A DNA stretch of 64,000 nucleotides from Deltaproteobacteria bacterium (lineage in GTDB: Bacteria; Desulfobacterota; Desulfomonilia; UBA1062). How positions within the stretch are numbered: the first letter of the stretch is position 1; each line of letters begins with the position of its first letter. Where the stretch lies: contig JAHDOV010000027.1 of the NCBI GenBank assembly GCA_018434685.1, forward strand, positions 20,249 through 84,248. The letters are read 5' to 3'. The notes under the pieces are model-generated. The model was given only the letters and a program-made list of their open reading frames with translations. It did no database searches and had not been told where the DNA came from. This document shows positions 27,019 through 36,113 of the stretch, in pieces. The translations under genes were made by a program, and so were the position numbers.

Positions 27019-27146
27019 ACGGGCATGTCGGTGCGTTCACAGGATTCAGGTGAGAATTCAGCATTTCTGGGAAAATACCGAAGAAAGCTTGTATGAGATT
27101 GCCTATTTCTGATACATGAACACTTATCAAGCAACAGGAGATCCGT

Positions 27147-28346
27147 ATGCTCACACAAAAGCATCTTGAACGCTACGCCGATGTTCTCTTATGGGGCCTC
27201 AAGACAGCCAGGGCAGGGAAATTCAAGAAAGATGACATTGTCCTTCTCCGGTACGACTTGTCTGCCCTCGGCCTTGCGGAGGTGATCTATCCGCGTCTCC
27301 TGGACATGGGAATATGCCCGGTTGTCCGGGCCGGCCTGAGCGAGCCCATGGAACAGGCATTTTACGAGAGATCAGGTCCGAAACAGCTCGTTTTCAAGAC
27401 CCCGGGTGACCAGGAACTCTTCAGCACCCTCAACGGGAGCATCTCGCTGCGGGGACCGAATTCCATTACCCACCTCGGGGGCGTGGATCCCGGCAGGATA
27501 GGACAGGCAGCTGTTGCGAGAAAATACCTGAACGATATCCTCGATGTCCGGGAAGCGGAAGGGTTGTTCGGCTGGACCCTGTGCGTCTATCCCACCGAGG
27601 AACTCGCCAGGCACGCCAATCTCTCCATCGATGAATACAGCGACCAGATCATAAAGGCGTGCTTCCTGTACAAGAAAGATCCGGTTTCTCTCTGGCAGGA
27701 GATATTCAAGAACGCGCAGTCCATCAAGAGGTGGCTCAACGGCATGAAGGTGAAGTTCTACAAGGTTGAATCGAACAATATCGACCTGGAGATATTCCCG
27801 GGCGAATGCAGGAAATGGATTGGCATCTCCGGGCATAACATACCAAGTTTCGAGTTGTTTCTTTCGCCCGACTGGCGAGGCACGAACGGCATCTACTATG
27901 CGGATCAGCCCACGTACAGGAGCGGCAACTTTGCCCGCGGAGTCCGTCTTGAGTTCAGGAACGGCTCGGTGATCAAGGTGGATGCAGAGGTGGGGCAGGA
28001 TTTCGTGAGGAAACAGCTCGAGATGGACGAGGGGGCGAACAAGCTGGGAGAGTTCTCGCTGACCGACAAGCGGTTCTCAAAGATAAACAAGTTCATGGCC
28101 AACACCCTCTTCGACGAAAACTATGGCGGGAACAGCGGAAACTGCCATATCGCCCTGGGCGCATCGTATTCGGATACCTATGAGGGAAATCCCGCTGAAC
28201 TGACAAAAGAAAAGAAGGTCAAGCTCGGGTTCAACGATTCAGCCCTGCACTGGGATCTGGTGAATACCGAAAAGAAACGGGTTACGGCCTATCTCGCTAA
28301 CGGCAAGAAAAAGACCATCTACGAAAACGGCATGTTCGCCTGTTAA
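27147..28346 (+). CDS. aminopeptidase, M29 (thermophilic aminopeptidase) family
   Basis: A 399-residue metallopeptidase of family M29. The C-terminal half carries the metal-site motifs: a Glu in IPSFELFLSPDW, a Glu in NKLGEFSLTD, the Glu/His cluster in DENYGGNSGNCHIALG, and His-x-Asp in LHWDLV. It would release N-terminal amino acids from peptides in the cytoplasm using two metal ions. ATG 27147 follows CAGGAG. Stands alone, with a 128-bp gap before it. Confidence 0.9.
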   Translation: MLTQKHLERYADVLLWGLKTARAGKFKKDDIVLLRYDLSALGLAEVIYPRLLDMGICPVVRAGLSEPMEQAFYERSGPKQLVFKTPGDQELFSTLNGSISLRGPNSITHLGGVDPGRIGQAAVARKYLNDILDVREAEGLFGWTLCVYPTEELARHANLSIDEYSDQIIKACFLYKKDPVSLWQEIFKNAQSIKRWLNGMKVKFYKVESNNIDLEIFPGECRKWIGISGHNIPSFELFLSPDWRGTNGIYYADQPTYRSGNFARGVRLEFRNGSVIKVDAEVGQDFVRKQLEMDEGANKLGEFSLTDKRFSKINKFMANTLFDENYGGNSGNCHIALGASYSDTYEGNPAELTKEKKVKLGFNDSALHWDLVNTEKKRVTAYLANGKKKTIYENGMFAC

Positions 28347-28482
28347 GGCAGGTGCCGGGGAAGCTGTGACCTGAGACGAGAACACCCTGCGGTTCTGATC
28401 CGGGAATAGATACGATAAAGGCCTTGTGCCCGGACTGGGAACCCTCTTCAGCCATACACATCCGCCGGTGACAGAAAACATA

Positions 28483-28511
28483 TTGCCAACACGGGTAATA
28501 TTCTCTAACAT
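28483..28511 (+). promoter_or_regulatory. sigma-70-type promoter before the PAS-LuxR gene
   Basis: TTGCCA (28483-28488), 17-bp spacer, TAACAT (28506-28511), about 75 bp upstream of the regulator's ATG. Confidence 0.42.
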
Positions 28512-28585
28512 AGTAAGTCCTCATTGCTTGAAGCCATCATGAACTGTCTCAGTGTAATCATGGATTATGATTATTGGAGATGCAT

Positions 28586-29518
28586 ATGGCACAACCCCCG
28601 TATGAAGATCTCGAACAGAGAGTCAGGGACCTGGAGGCTGAAACACGCAGACTCCGGCAGGTCGAACATGAATTGTACCAGGACCATGAAAGGTACCGCA
28701 TTCATTTCACCCTTACCAACGATGTGATCTACTCGCTCGATCCGGAATTCAGGGTGTTGAGCGTCTCTCCGAGTGCTGAAAAGATGCTGGGATACAGGCC
28801 CGAGGAGTTGATCGGGCGGCCGTTCCAGGAACTGAACGTATTGGCTCCCGAGTACCTGGAGCGGGCAGCCTCCGATGTGTTCAAGGTGCTGTCCGGGAAA
28901 AAGATCGATGCGACTGTGTATCAGTTCATCGCCAGGGACGGAAGGAGGATCTTCGGGGAGGTCAGCGGCGTGCCCCTGGTCCACGACGGCAAAGCCGTGG
29001 CTGTCGTGTCGGTGGCCCGTGACATCACCGAGCGGAAACAGTTTGAAGATGTATTGTGCAGCAAGGAAAAAGAGCTGGAGGTGCGGAAGAGGCATCTCGA
29101 GGAAGTGAATACCGCACTGAAGGTGCTGCTCGATCACCGGGAAGAGGAAAAGAAAAAGGCCCAGGATGATCTCGTATCAACGGTGGAAAAATTGATCTGC
29201 CCGTATCTGGAAAAGATGGAGACAGCCGGCCTGACCGACGAAGGAAAGGTCTACCTCGATATCCTCAGGACCAATCTCGAGGAAATGATCTCACCGTACA
29301 TGAGGGGGAATTCCCGGCAGTACCAGCACCTGACCCCGACCGAGATCCAGATAGCCGACCTTGTCAAACAGGGGAAAACCACCAAGGAGATTGCCTGCAT
29401 CGCCAATGTCTCATTGCATGCAGTATCGTTCCACCGGGCAAATATCCGGAAGAAACTGGGCCTGCTCCATGCCAAGACGAACCTGAGGTCGTACCTTCAC
29501 TGCGCCGACCACCCCTGA
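28586..29518 (+). CDS. PAS-LuxR transcriptional regulator
   Basis: A regulator of about 310 residues: an N-terminal coiled coil (residues 1-40), one PAS domain (about 42-155, with GYRPEELIGRPF and ending RDITERKQ), a long charged coiled-coil linker and a C-terminal LuxR-type HTH (LTPTEIQIADLVKQGKTTKE, then NVSLHAVSFHRANIRKKLG). This architecture occurs in many Desulfobacterota soluble sensors that act as one-component regulators. ATG 28586 has GGAG at 28576-28579; in-frame TTG 28574 and ATG 28580 are less likely. Targets unknown; neighbours are unrelated genes. Confidence 0.88.
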   Translation: MAQPPYEDLEQRVRDLEAETRRLRQVEHELYQDHERYRIHFTLTNDVIYSLDPEFRVLSVSPSAEKMLGYRPEELIGRPFQELNVLAPEYLERAASDVFKVLSGKKIDATVYQFIARDGRRIFGEVSGVPLVHDGKAVAVVSVARDITERKQFEDVLCSKEKELEVRKRHLEEVNTALKVLLDHREEEKKKAQDDLVSTVEKLICPYLEKMETAGLTDEGKVYLDILRTNLEEMISPYMRGNSRQYQHLTPTEIQIADLVKQGKTTKEIACIANVSLHAVSFHRANIRKKLGLLHAKTNLRSYLHCADHP

Positions 29519-29632
29519 TCACCAGAATAGTAGGTGAATCCTACAAATATCCTCCTGGTTTTTTAGCATTCAATTGTATGCGGAATATGGCATAGTAGCG
29601 CGGTAAGGGAGGTCTCAGACACACTTGTTGTG

Positions 29633-29668
29633 GGGCTTCATTGCCGTCCCCCAAGGGCAATGAAGCCC
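29633..29668. terminator. 13-bp perfect hairpin between convergent genes
   Basis: GGGCTTCATTGCC (29633-29645), a 10-nt loop and GGCAATGAAGCCC (29656-29668) form a perfect stem, followed by the pyrimidine-rich TTCCCTTCTCTTTC. It lies between the convergent PAS-LuxR gene (+) and the beta-barrel gene (-), so it is probably a shared terminator, though the T tract is imperfect. Confidence 0.55.
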
Positions 29669-29760
29669 TTCCCTTCTCTTTCGCACCCCTTAAAGGCGCA
29701 CGATCCGGGTCAGGCGCTTGTCCCTCCACCCGGGCATCGCTACTGATATGGGCAGGAGAA

Positions 29761-30888
29761 TCAGAAGGTGCAGCTTATGGTTCCTCCGAGGGAGAACCCG
29801 GTATATTGCAGGTCTTCGAGCGGGTGATACCAGTTCTTCTCATCGTCCATGTAGAATCCTCTGAAGGTCAGTGCCCCGGTTATATCCGGCCGGAATGATC
29901 TTGTCATGCCGCACCCAAGGGTGATTTTCTGCCGGGTCCCGATATAGTAGGGTGATGCGGAAGGATACTCGTTGCTGTCGATCCAGAGGATCTGCAGACC
30001 TGCCTGCAGTGTTGTCTCATCGGTCATGAAATACCGGTAGGTGAGATCTCCGATCCATTCATCCCCATGGCTGTTGTATTTTTCTGTGGGCAGGCCGGCG
30101 CCGTCGGTGATCTTGCTCTTGTCCCTGAAGATGCTCATCAGGTTGAAGTCCAGGTCCCACATGGACCGGTCATACCCGGCACCGAACCCGATGAGCCAGA
30201 CAGTGCCTTCCTGGTAGAATTCGTTGCCATCCGCTTCATCTTTGCCATAGGAAAGATATTCGCCGAACACCCTGGCCTGCCACGTGGTCGAAAGATCGTG
30301 GCGGATCTCGAAGGTCGTGCTGAAGATGTCCCCGGGGTCGTAGTCCTGCACGTCAGTGCTGTAGTCGTACTTGTCCCGCCAGGTATATCCCAGGCCGATC
30401 CCGGCCACCCAGTCCTCCCACTGCCTGGTGATGACGATGGTTGGGTTGACGTTCAGACCTTCTCCGAAGGTGGTGATGGAGATGAGGTCCGGCGGCAGGA
30501 CGAGAGCGAGTTCGCTTTGCCTGAGATCCGTGTAGCCGGTGGGGAGGTTGAAGCCCAGGCCAAAGAGCAGGTCGAAGTCGTACTGATCCAGCAGTTCATA
30601 GGAAAGATTCACCTTGGTATCGGTAAAGTTGCTGAGAGACTCTTTCTGCCCCCCTGACAGATCAACCTCTGTGTAGGCATACGAGCCGAGGACCCGCAAA
30701 GATATATCGTTGATTTTAGTTCCGACTTCAATGGGGAGGTAAAACTGCATGCCGCTGTCATCCTCATCGCTCGCCCAGAAGTCATAGTGGAACCCGGTCT
30801 GGAAGTACGAATCAGCTGCATGGCTGTTCATTGGCCAGGCCAGCATGACCAGTGCTACGATGATGACCGATGATAGAATCCTTTTCAC
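29761..30888 (-). CDS. predicted outer-membrane beta-barrel protein
   Basis: A 375-residue exported protein: signal peptide MKRILSSVIIVALVML...SHA followed by alternating hydrophobic strands rich in Tyr, Trp and Asp, ending in ...GGTISCTF with the terminal Phe typical of outer-membrane barrels. It resembles MetA-pathway-of-phenol-degradation/DUF3187-like barrels in general character, but I cannot assign a family. The GTG at 30888 (behind GAGGAG) is preferred over ATG 30933, which would add 15 residues before the signal peptide. Last gene of a three-gene minus-strand operon. Confidence 0.75.
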   Translation of the reverse strand: MKRILSSVIIVALVMLAWPMNSHAADSYFQTGFHYDFWASDEDDSGMQFYLPIEVGTKINDISLRVLGSYAYTEVDLSGGQKESLSNFTDTKVNLSYELLDQYDFDLLFGLGFNLPTGYTDLRQSELALVLPPDLISITTFGEGLNVNPTIVITRQWEDWVAGIGLGYTWRDKYDYSTDVQDYDPGDIFSTTFEIRHDLSTTWQARVFGEYLSYGKDEADGNEFYQEGTVWLIGFGAGYDRSMWDLDFNLMSIFRDKSKITDGAGLPTEKYNSHGDEWIGDLTYRYFMTDETTLQAGLQILWIDSNEYPSASPYYIGTRQKITLGCGMTRSFRPDITGALTFRGFYMDDEKNWYHPLEDLQYTGFSLGGTISCTF

Positions 30889-30936
30889 CGCTACTGTTCT
30901 CCTCAACCCCTGCGGGACCGAGCTGTTTTTCATCCC

Positions 30937-33786
30937 TCAGTTCATGAATTCATCAATGCCGAGATCCGCTGCCCCTCCGATGACGCGGGGATCCCCTTCA
31001 AAATCGCTTAGAGGCAGGCAGGGCGCCAGGTCCGTTCCCCTGTCGATGCACGGTGAATCCTGCAGCAGGTGGAAGTCGTGATTCAAAGGGTCGACAAACC
31101 CCGGCTCCAGAGACAGGCAGTTCTCGCCCCATGCCAGGTGCTGCAGATCGCAGTAGTCGACGTTCAGGAAGGAAGCGCTGCCGTCGATGTCATCCCCGCC
31201 CATTGCCGAGGTGTTGTTCCAGATAATGGAGTTCGTGACCATTACCGTACTGTCGCTGGTGTAGATACCGCCACCTAAGGATGCCGTGTTGCCCGTGATG
31301 GTGCAGTTTGTTATCGAACTGTTGCTGCCTGAGCGGATTTCTACGGCTCCGCCACCGGTATCGCTCAGGGTGGTATCGCAGGAGTTTTCAGTAAAGAGGC
31401 AGTTGACGATGCATGCGTCGGGCCCGGCGCAGCTTATGCCGCCGCCTCTTCCTGCACGGTTGCCCGTGAAGGTACAGCCGGCTATCTCCGTGGAGGCTGA
31501 GCTGCTCAGGATTCCCCCGCCGCTACGGTCATCTGCTGCAGCGTTGTTTTCGAACAGACAGCCTATGACCCTGAGCAGAGAAGTATCGTTCATGGTGGAT
31601 ATGCCGCCGCCTTCAAGGGCGGAGTTGTTTCTCAGGGTGCAGGTGACCACGGTCAGTGATGCGGCTTCACCCTGGCTGTATATGCCTCCCCCGCTGCCGG
31701 AGGAAGAATGGCCGTTGACGATACTCAGGCCGTCTATCACGACCCTGCCCGCCGGAGCCGATATGGAGATGCAGCGTACGATGCCGTTTCCATCCACGCA
31801 CGTAACATTGCCGGAGACGTCCCGTTCATCGAGATCCTCCTCGGTGCCGTCAAAGCCGCCGTAGAGCGTGACGCCCCTTGTCACTTCCAACTGTACCGGG
31901 AGGGAATAGACCCCCCTCTTTATCCAGAGTTCATCGTCTTCGTCGGCAATGTCGAGGGCCTCCTGGATGGTGGGCACTGCCTGATCCCAGCTTCTGCCAG
32001 TGTTCCCGGTCCTGCCGTTATCCTGGTCGACGTAGACCCGGGTTTCTCCATCGGCAGCCAGCTGCATGAAGGCCATCGGAGGCGGGCAGGTATCTTCGCC
32101 GTCACAGTCCTGGTCAATGCCGTCGCATTCAATCTCTGCAGCCCCGGGGTATACGGCCGCATCACCATCATCGCAGTCGGTATTGTTGCTCACATAGCCG
32201 GCGGGCTGCGTTGCGGCCTGGGTGGAATCAGCGGGGTTGCCGTAGGAGTCGTCGTCGCTATCGCGGTACCATGTCGGGGGGCAGGGGAGATCTGAGCCGC
32301 TGCAGTCCTGGTCGATGCCGTCGCCGCAGATTTCTGTGGCACCGGGGTGAACGGTTGCATCGCTGTCGTCGCAGTCGGTATTGTCGCTCACATAACCAGC
32401 GGGCTGTGTTGCGGCCTGGGTGGAATCAGCGGGGTTGCCATAGGTGTCACCGTCGCTATCCCGGTACCAGGTCAGGGGGCAGGGGAGATCTGAGCCGCTG
32501 CAGTCCTGGTCGATGCCGTCGCCGCAGATTTCCGCGGCACCGGGGTGAACGGTTGCATCGCTGTCGTTGCAGTCGGTATTGTCGCTCACATAACCGTCGG
32601 GCCGTTCCACAGCCTGGACCGAACTGGCGGGGTTGCCATAGCCGTCACCATCGGCATCCCGGTACCAGGTCGTGAGACAGGGGGGATCAATGCCGTCGCA
32701 GTTCTGGTCGATGCCGTCGCCGCAGATCTCTGTGGCACCGGGGTGAACGCCCGCATTGCCATCGTCGCAGTCGGTGTTGTTCCTCACATAGCCTGCAGGC
32801 TGCGTCACGGCCTCGGTCGAAACAGCCGGATTACCGTAGGAGTCACCGTCGGCATCGCGGTACCAGGTCGTGGGGCAGGGGGGATCAATGCCGTTGCAGT
32901 CCTGGTCGATGCCGTCGCCGCAGATCTCGGTGGCACCGGGGTGAACACCCGCATCGGTGTCGTCGCAGTCGGTATTGTCGCTCACGTAGCCGGGAGGCTG
33001 CGTTACGGCCTCGGTCGAAACAGCCGGATTGCCGTAGGAGTCGCCGTCGGCATCGCGGAACCACGTTGTGGGGCAGGGGAGATCAGTGCCGTCGCAATTC
33101 TGGTCGATGCCGTCGCCGCAGATCTCAATGGCACCGGGATGAACACCCGCATCGGTGTCGTCGCAGTCGGTATTGTCGCTCACGTACCCCTCAGGTTGAG
33201 AAAACCCCTGGGTCGAGCCAACCGGATCTCCGTAGGTGTCACCGTCGGCATCGCGGTACCAGGTAAGGTATTCGTCCGGATTAACCAGTTCGAGTTCGAT
33301 TACCCCCACAGGTGTTGTCTGACCGGCCGTAACGGTGATATCGGTAACGGTCCCGGAGAGGATCACCCTGCCGTCACCATCGCTGAGATCGACGATCAGG
33401 GTCCTGCCCGTTCCCTGCTGGATGCCGGTGATACTCCCCCTGCCTGCACTGCAATCCCAGGGGCCGCCAAAAGCGAGTTCGGTGCCGTTCTCGTCCAGCA
33501 CCCGTGCTTCCACCCGGCTCACGCCGTAGTGGTCGCAGGTGATGGGAGACTGCTTGTAGAGGGCGGCTGCCGTTGCCGCAGGTGCTGTATCTTCAGGCAG
33601 TTGGATGGAAAAAGAGACCGAACCGGTATCAGGCGGCGTATCAGAACCGCTGCAGGAACAGAGCAGGACCACGAGACAGGCAAGGATAAACCGCAGGGGC
33701 ATGGTCCGGATTTGAACGGGTCTGCATCGGATTTTCCCTGCATGCCCCGCTGCCGTCTGGGTGGAATCAAAAAGGAACCGGTACAT
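30937..33786 (-). CDS. large lipoprotein with six MopE-type Cys/Asp repeats and a parallel beta-helix
   Basis: A protein of about 949 residues. The signal peptide ends at ILACLVVLLCSC (lipobox Cys about 45), followed by an Ig-like or beta-rich region (about 50-170). Six tandem 66-residue repeats follow, each with the pattern WYRDADGD, CDD, HPGA and CGDGIDQNC, the putative metal-binding motif first noted in MopE; the aspartates suggest Ca2+ binding. The final about 370 residues form a right-handed beta-helix of short NNS, GGGIYS and NCTITGN rungs, as in surface polymorphic/adhesin-like proteins. ATG 33786 follows AAGGAAGGAG; longer starts overlap the upstream gene. Likely on the outer-membrane surface. 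Confidence 0.82.
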   Translation of the reverse strand: MYRFLFDSTQTAAGHAGKIRCRPVQIRTMPLRFILACLVVLLCSCSGSDTPPDTGSVSFSIQLPEDTAPAATAAALYKQSPITCDHYGVSRVEARVLDENGTELAFGGPWDCSAGRGSITGIQQGTGRTLIVDLSDGDGRVILSGTVTDITVTAGQTTPVGVIELELVNPDEYLTWYRDADGDTYGDPVGSTQGFSQPEGYVSDNTDCDDTDAGVHPGAIEICGDGIDQNCDGTDLPCPTTWFRDADGDSYGNPAVSTEAVTQPPGYVSDNTDCDDTDAGVHPGATEICGDGIDQDCNGIDPPCPTTWYRDADGDSYGNPAVSTEAVTQPAGYVRNNTDCDDGNAGVHPGATEICGDGIDQNCDGIDPPCLTTWYRDADGDGYGNPASSVQAVERPDGYVSDNTDCNDSDATVHPGAAEICGDGIDQDCSGSDLPCPLTWYRDSDGDTYGNPADSTQAATQPAGYVSDNTDCDDSDATVHPGATEICGDGIDQDCSGSDLPCPPTWYRDSDDDSYGNPADSTQAATQPAGYVSNNTDCDDGDAAVYPGAAEIECDGIDQDCDGEDTCPPPMAFMQLAADGETRVYVDQDNGRTGNTGRSWDQAVPTIQEALDIADEDDELWIKRGVYSLPVQLEVTRGVTLYGGFDGTEEDLDERDVSGNVTCVDGNGIVRCISISAPAGRVVIDGLSIVNGHSSSGSGGGIYSQGEAASLTVVTCTLRNNSALEGGGISTMNDTSLLRVIGCLFENNAAADDRSGGGILSSSASTEIAGCTFTGNRAGRGGGISCAGPDACIVNCLFTENSCDTTLSDTGGGAVEIRSGSNSSITNCTITGNTASLGGGIYTSDSTVMVTNSIIWNNTSAMGGDDIDGSASFLNVDYCDLQHLAWGENCLSLEPGFVDPLNHDFHLLQDSPCIDRGTDLAPCLPLSDFEGDPRVIGGAADLGIDEFMN
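32077..33264 (-). repeat. six tandem 198-bp coding repeats (MopE-type motif)
   Basis: Six in-frame units of 198 bp encode the 66-residue Asp/Cys repeats of the lipoprotein. Units 2-3 and units 4-6 are most alike within each group, which suggests stepwise duplication; the last unit is shifted near its cysteines (EIECDGIDQDC). Such a tract can change copy number by recombination. Confidence 0.85.
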
Positions 33787-33812
33787 CATCGCTCCTTCCT
33801 TTCCCTCATGGT

Positions 33813-34739
33813 TCACCACTCGAAGTCTATGCTGCCTGCCTGGCTCTGTCTCTTCTCGAGATCGCCCGGAGTGCGTGCCTGCCTGGTCGAGTAATCCTCA
33901 ACGAGGCTGTCCGTCTTTGATGTCCTGGCTTCCAGGGCCTTGAGCAGGGACTGGCTTTTTTTCCTCTGGTTGATCAGGCTCAGTCTCTGGAGCTCTTTCA
34001 AGCCTTCTTGTGCCGGCCCCAGGTTCGGGTCTTCTTTCAGTGCATTGGTATAGTAGGTCTCCGCACGGATGTAATCTCTGCGGTCAGAGCTGTCTATGGC
34101 CCTGCACAGGTTGAACAGTGCCTCCTCGCTGGTGGTCAGCGGTTTTTCCAGTCTCTTTCTCTTCTCCGCAGAGAGTTTTATGTTCAGGAGCTCTATGATA
34201 TCGAAGAGGAGCTGTTTCTCAATGGTGACGATGCTTGAGAGAAATCCCTCTGCCGTGGGCTGTCCCACAATGCGTTCCTTTTCCCCGTCGATCAGGGTCG
34301 CTTTTATGCTGATTTCTGCAACTGCGCTGTAATGGATATCTCCCCGTATCACGTAGCGTGCACCCAGTAACCGTCCGATCCGTGGTGCTGTACTCGCGTC
34401 GACCAGGCCTGAGATGCCGAAGTCCATTTCTTCCATGAGGGCCTGGATCTTCACCCGCTCCACCGGGCGGAGACCCTGCAGCTGAGAAAGGTCTGACGAA
34501 AGCATGCAGGGAAGGCCTTTCTGAAGGAGGTCGAATCTTTTTTCTCCGGTATTGTTCTTAAAGTAGAGGACTGCAATCGTATCGGGGGAAAACACGAAAT
34601 CGTAGGTGTACTCTCTGTTCAGAACCTGTTGTGCCCATATTCTCTCCTGCTGCGTAACCACCTGTCCGGCATGTGAGGCGGGAGCCCAGGCAATTACAAA
34701 TGACAAGCACAGAATAAAAACAAATGTAATATTCTTCAT
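33813..34739 (-). CDS. CsgG-like periplasmic protein with TPR-like C terminus
   Basis: A 308-residue exported protein: signal peptide MKNITFVFILCLSFVIAW...SHA, a CsgG/FlgO-like domain (IAVLYFKNNTGE, then GLPCMLSSDLSQL and ERVKIQALMEEMDFGISGL; GARYVIRGDIHY), then a helical TPR-like segment (YYTNALKEDPNLGPAQEGL) and a charged tail. CsgG relatives form or regulate outer-membrane export pores, but no lipobox Cys is present here. ATG 34739 follows AAAGGTGAT; an upstream in-frame ATG at 34808 is unlikely. First gene of the operon with the MopE-type lipoprotein, 26 bp away from its start. Confidence 0.8.
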   Translation of the reverse strand: MKNITFVFILCLSFVIAWAPASHAGQVVTQQERIWAQQVLNREYTYDFVFSPDTIAVLYFKNNTGEKRFDLLQKGLPCMLSSDLSQLQGLRPVERVKIQALMEEMDFGISGLVDASTAPRIGRLLGARYVIRGDIHYSAVAEISIKATLIDGEKERIVGQPTAEGFLSSIVTIEKQLLFDIIELLNIKLSAEKRKRLEKPLTTSEEALFNLCRAIDSSDRRDYIRAETYYTNALKEDPNLGPAQEGLKELQRLSLINQRKKSQSLLKALEARTSKTDSLVEDYSTRQARTPGDLEKRQSQAGSIDFEW

Positions 34740-34941
34740 GTGATGAATCACCTTTATCGAGAATAAGCAGGCGGTCTGCCCCTTTCTTCTCCAACCATCA
34801 TAGTACAAACATGCTCGTTACCTGTGGACGAGGGGATTGTATTACAGTCAGAAAATCTCAGATTGCATCTAAACGGGCAAAGGTGGACCGGGCACTGGTG
34901 CGCATGGTGAGAACCAATAGCAAAATATCAAGTATAACAAT

Positions 34942-34969
34942 ATAATATAACTCAGAATATGAATGTCAA
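34942..34969 (-). promoter_or_regulatory. sigma-70-type promoter of the CsgG-like/MopE operon
   Basis: On the minus strand, TTGACA (34969-34964), a 16-bp spacer and TATTAT (34947-34942), in a strongly AT-rich island. It implies a leader of about 195 nt to ATG 34739. This is the 426-bp divergent gap between the CsgG-like gene and the FKBP gene. Confidence 0.55.
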
Positions 34970-35111
34970 GATTTGAGGGTGAGTGTCTTTGAAAATAAAA
35001 CCTTCTCATTTGTCCATCTCCTGGTGCCTCGATGATAACCACAGTGCAGCCCATTGAAATCGATAACTATTCCAAGGTGCTGTAAGGACTGTTTTTCAGC
35101 GAAAATATCCT

Positions 35112-35140
35112 TTGACTCTTTGCTATCATTTCATTATACC
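35112..35140 (+). promoter_or_regulatory. sigma-70-type promoter of the FKBP gene
   Basis: TTGACT (35112-35117), then TATACC (35135-35140) after 17 bp or TTATAC after 16 bp, about 25 bp upstream of the FKBP ATG. Confidence 0.45.
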
Positions 35141-35165
35141 TCTTGTGCTTACACGGGGGGCACAC

Positions 35166-35627
35166 ATGAGTCACAAAGCGCAGCAGGGTGATACTGTCAG
35201 GGTGAATTATACCGGGAAGTCAGAGGATGGGAGCGTTTTCGAATCCTCCGTAGGGGTGATGCCCCTGAAGTTCACCATCGGATCGGGAGAGGTGGTCAGC
35301 GGTTTCGAGAATGCGGTGATCGGAATGCTCCCCGGAGAGAAGAAGACCGTTGTGGTGGAACCGGAAGAAGGATTCGGGCTCTATGATGAAGATCTGGTCT
35401 TCGAGGTTTTGAACGAAGAACTACCCGAAGGGGTAGCCCCTCATATCGGCATGGATTTCGAGATGGTGGACGAAGAAGGGTATGAGCTGTCCGCCGTTGT
35501 CATCGATATATCCGAGGACTCGGTCACCATCGATGCCAATGCCCCGCTGGCAGGCAAGACCGTGATCTACGACATCGAACTCATCGAGATCGTCCCGGAC
35601 AGAAAAACACACAGCAGGGTATCGTAA
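35166..35627 (+). CDS. FKBP-type peptidyl-prolyl isomerase, SlyD-like
   Basis: A 153-residue SlyD-type FKBP: VRVNYTGKSEDGSVFESS and FTIGSGEVVSGFENAVIGM bracket an IF-domain insertion (FEVLNEELPEG...DFEMVDEEG), closing with VTIDANAPLAGKTVIYDIEL. SlyD proteins combine prolyl isomerisation and chaperoning; the His-rich metal tail of E. coli SlyD is absent. ATG 35166 is chosen because upstream in-frame codons encode no plausible family sequence. Confidence 0.93.
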   Translation: MSHKAQQGDTVRVNYTGKSEDGSVFESSVGVMPLKFTIGSGEVVSGFENAVIGMLPGEKKTVVVEPEEGFGLYDEDLVFEVLNEELPEGVAPHIGMDFEMVDEEGYELSAVVIDISEDSVTIDANAPLAGKTVIYDIELIEIVPDRKTHSRVS

Positions 35628-35632
35628 GGGGT

Positions 35633-36070
35633 TCACCTTTTCACGACAAGGACCGGGTTTTTTGCCTTCCGTACCACTTTTTCGGACACAGAGCCCAGGA
35701 GCATCTCCTGAATGTTGCTCTTGCCGTGAGAGCCGATCACAATGACCGAGAAATTTCCTTCATCGGCGATCCTGAGGATCTCCCGTATGGGAAAACCTTT
35801 TTCGATCCTCGTGGTAACCTTGTACCCTACCTCTTTGAGTTCGTTCTCGATGAACTTCATCTCCTCAGATGCCCGGGCCTCGAGATCTTTCTCAATGGTG
35901 AGATAATCCGGGACACTCCTGATGGCACTCAGGGTGTCGAGGCTCGACTGATCGAGGACATGCATCACGGTCACCTCCTCGGCACCGGCAGTTCTCAGCT
36001 GTTTTACAAAGCTCAGGGCCTTTTTTGCAACGTCTGAGAAATCTGTTGGGAATAGGATTTTTTCAAACAT
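35633..36070 (-). CDS. universal stress protein (UspA family), copy 2
   Basis: A 145-residue UspA protein starting MFEKILFPTDFSD and ending NPVLVVKR, with the nucleotide-binding pattern IVIGSHGKSN...LGSVSEKVVRKA. ATG 36070 has AAAGGAGG immediately upstream. It is a clear paralogue of the gene at 23990-24421. Convergent with the FKBP gene, whose stop lies 5 bp away. Confidence 0.92.
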   Translation of the reverse strand: MFEKILFPTDFSDVAKKALSFVKQLRTAGAEEVTVMHVLDQSSLDTLSAIRSVPDYLTIEKDLEARASEEMKFIENELKEVGYKVTTRIEKGFPIREILRIADEGNFSVIVIGSHGKSNIQEMLLGSVSEKVVRKAKNPVLVVKR

Positions 36071-36113
36071 ATCCTGCCTCCTTTTATGATAAAACCCAAG
36101 CGGCCTTGCATAC

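Noticed and set aside
32077..33264. CRISPR-like array
   Set aside because: The periodic units are 198 bp, in-frame and protein-coding, with no short repeat-spacer structure.
32545..33894. 449-codon plus-strand frame over the repeat lipoprotein
   Set aside because: Arises from the periodic repeat on the opposite strand; the minus-strand reading has signal peptide, lipobox and motif repeats.
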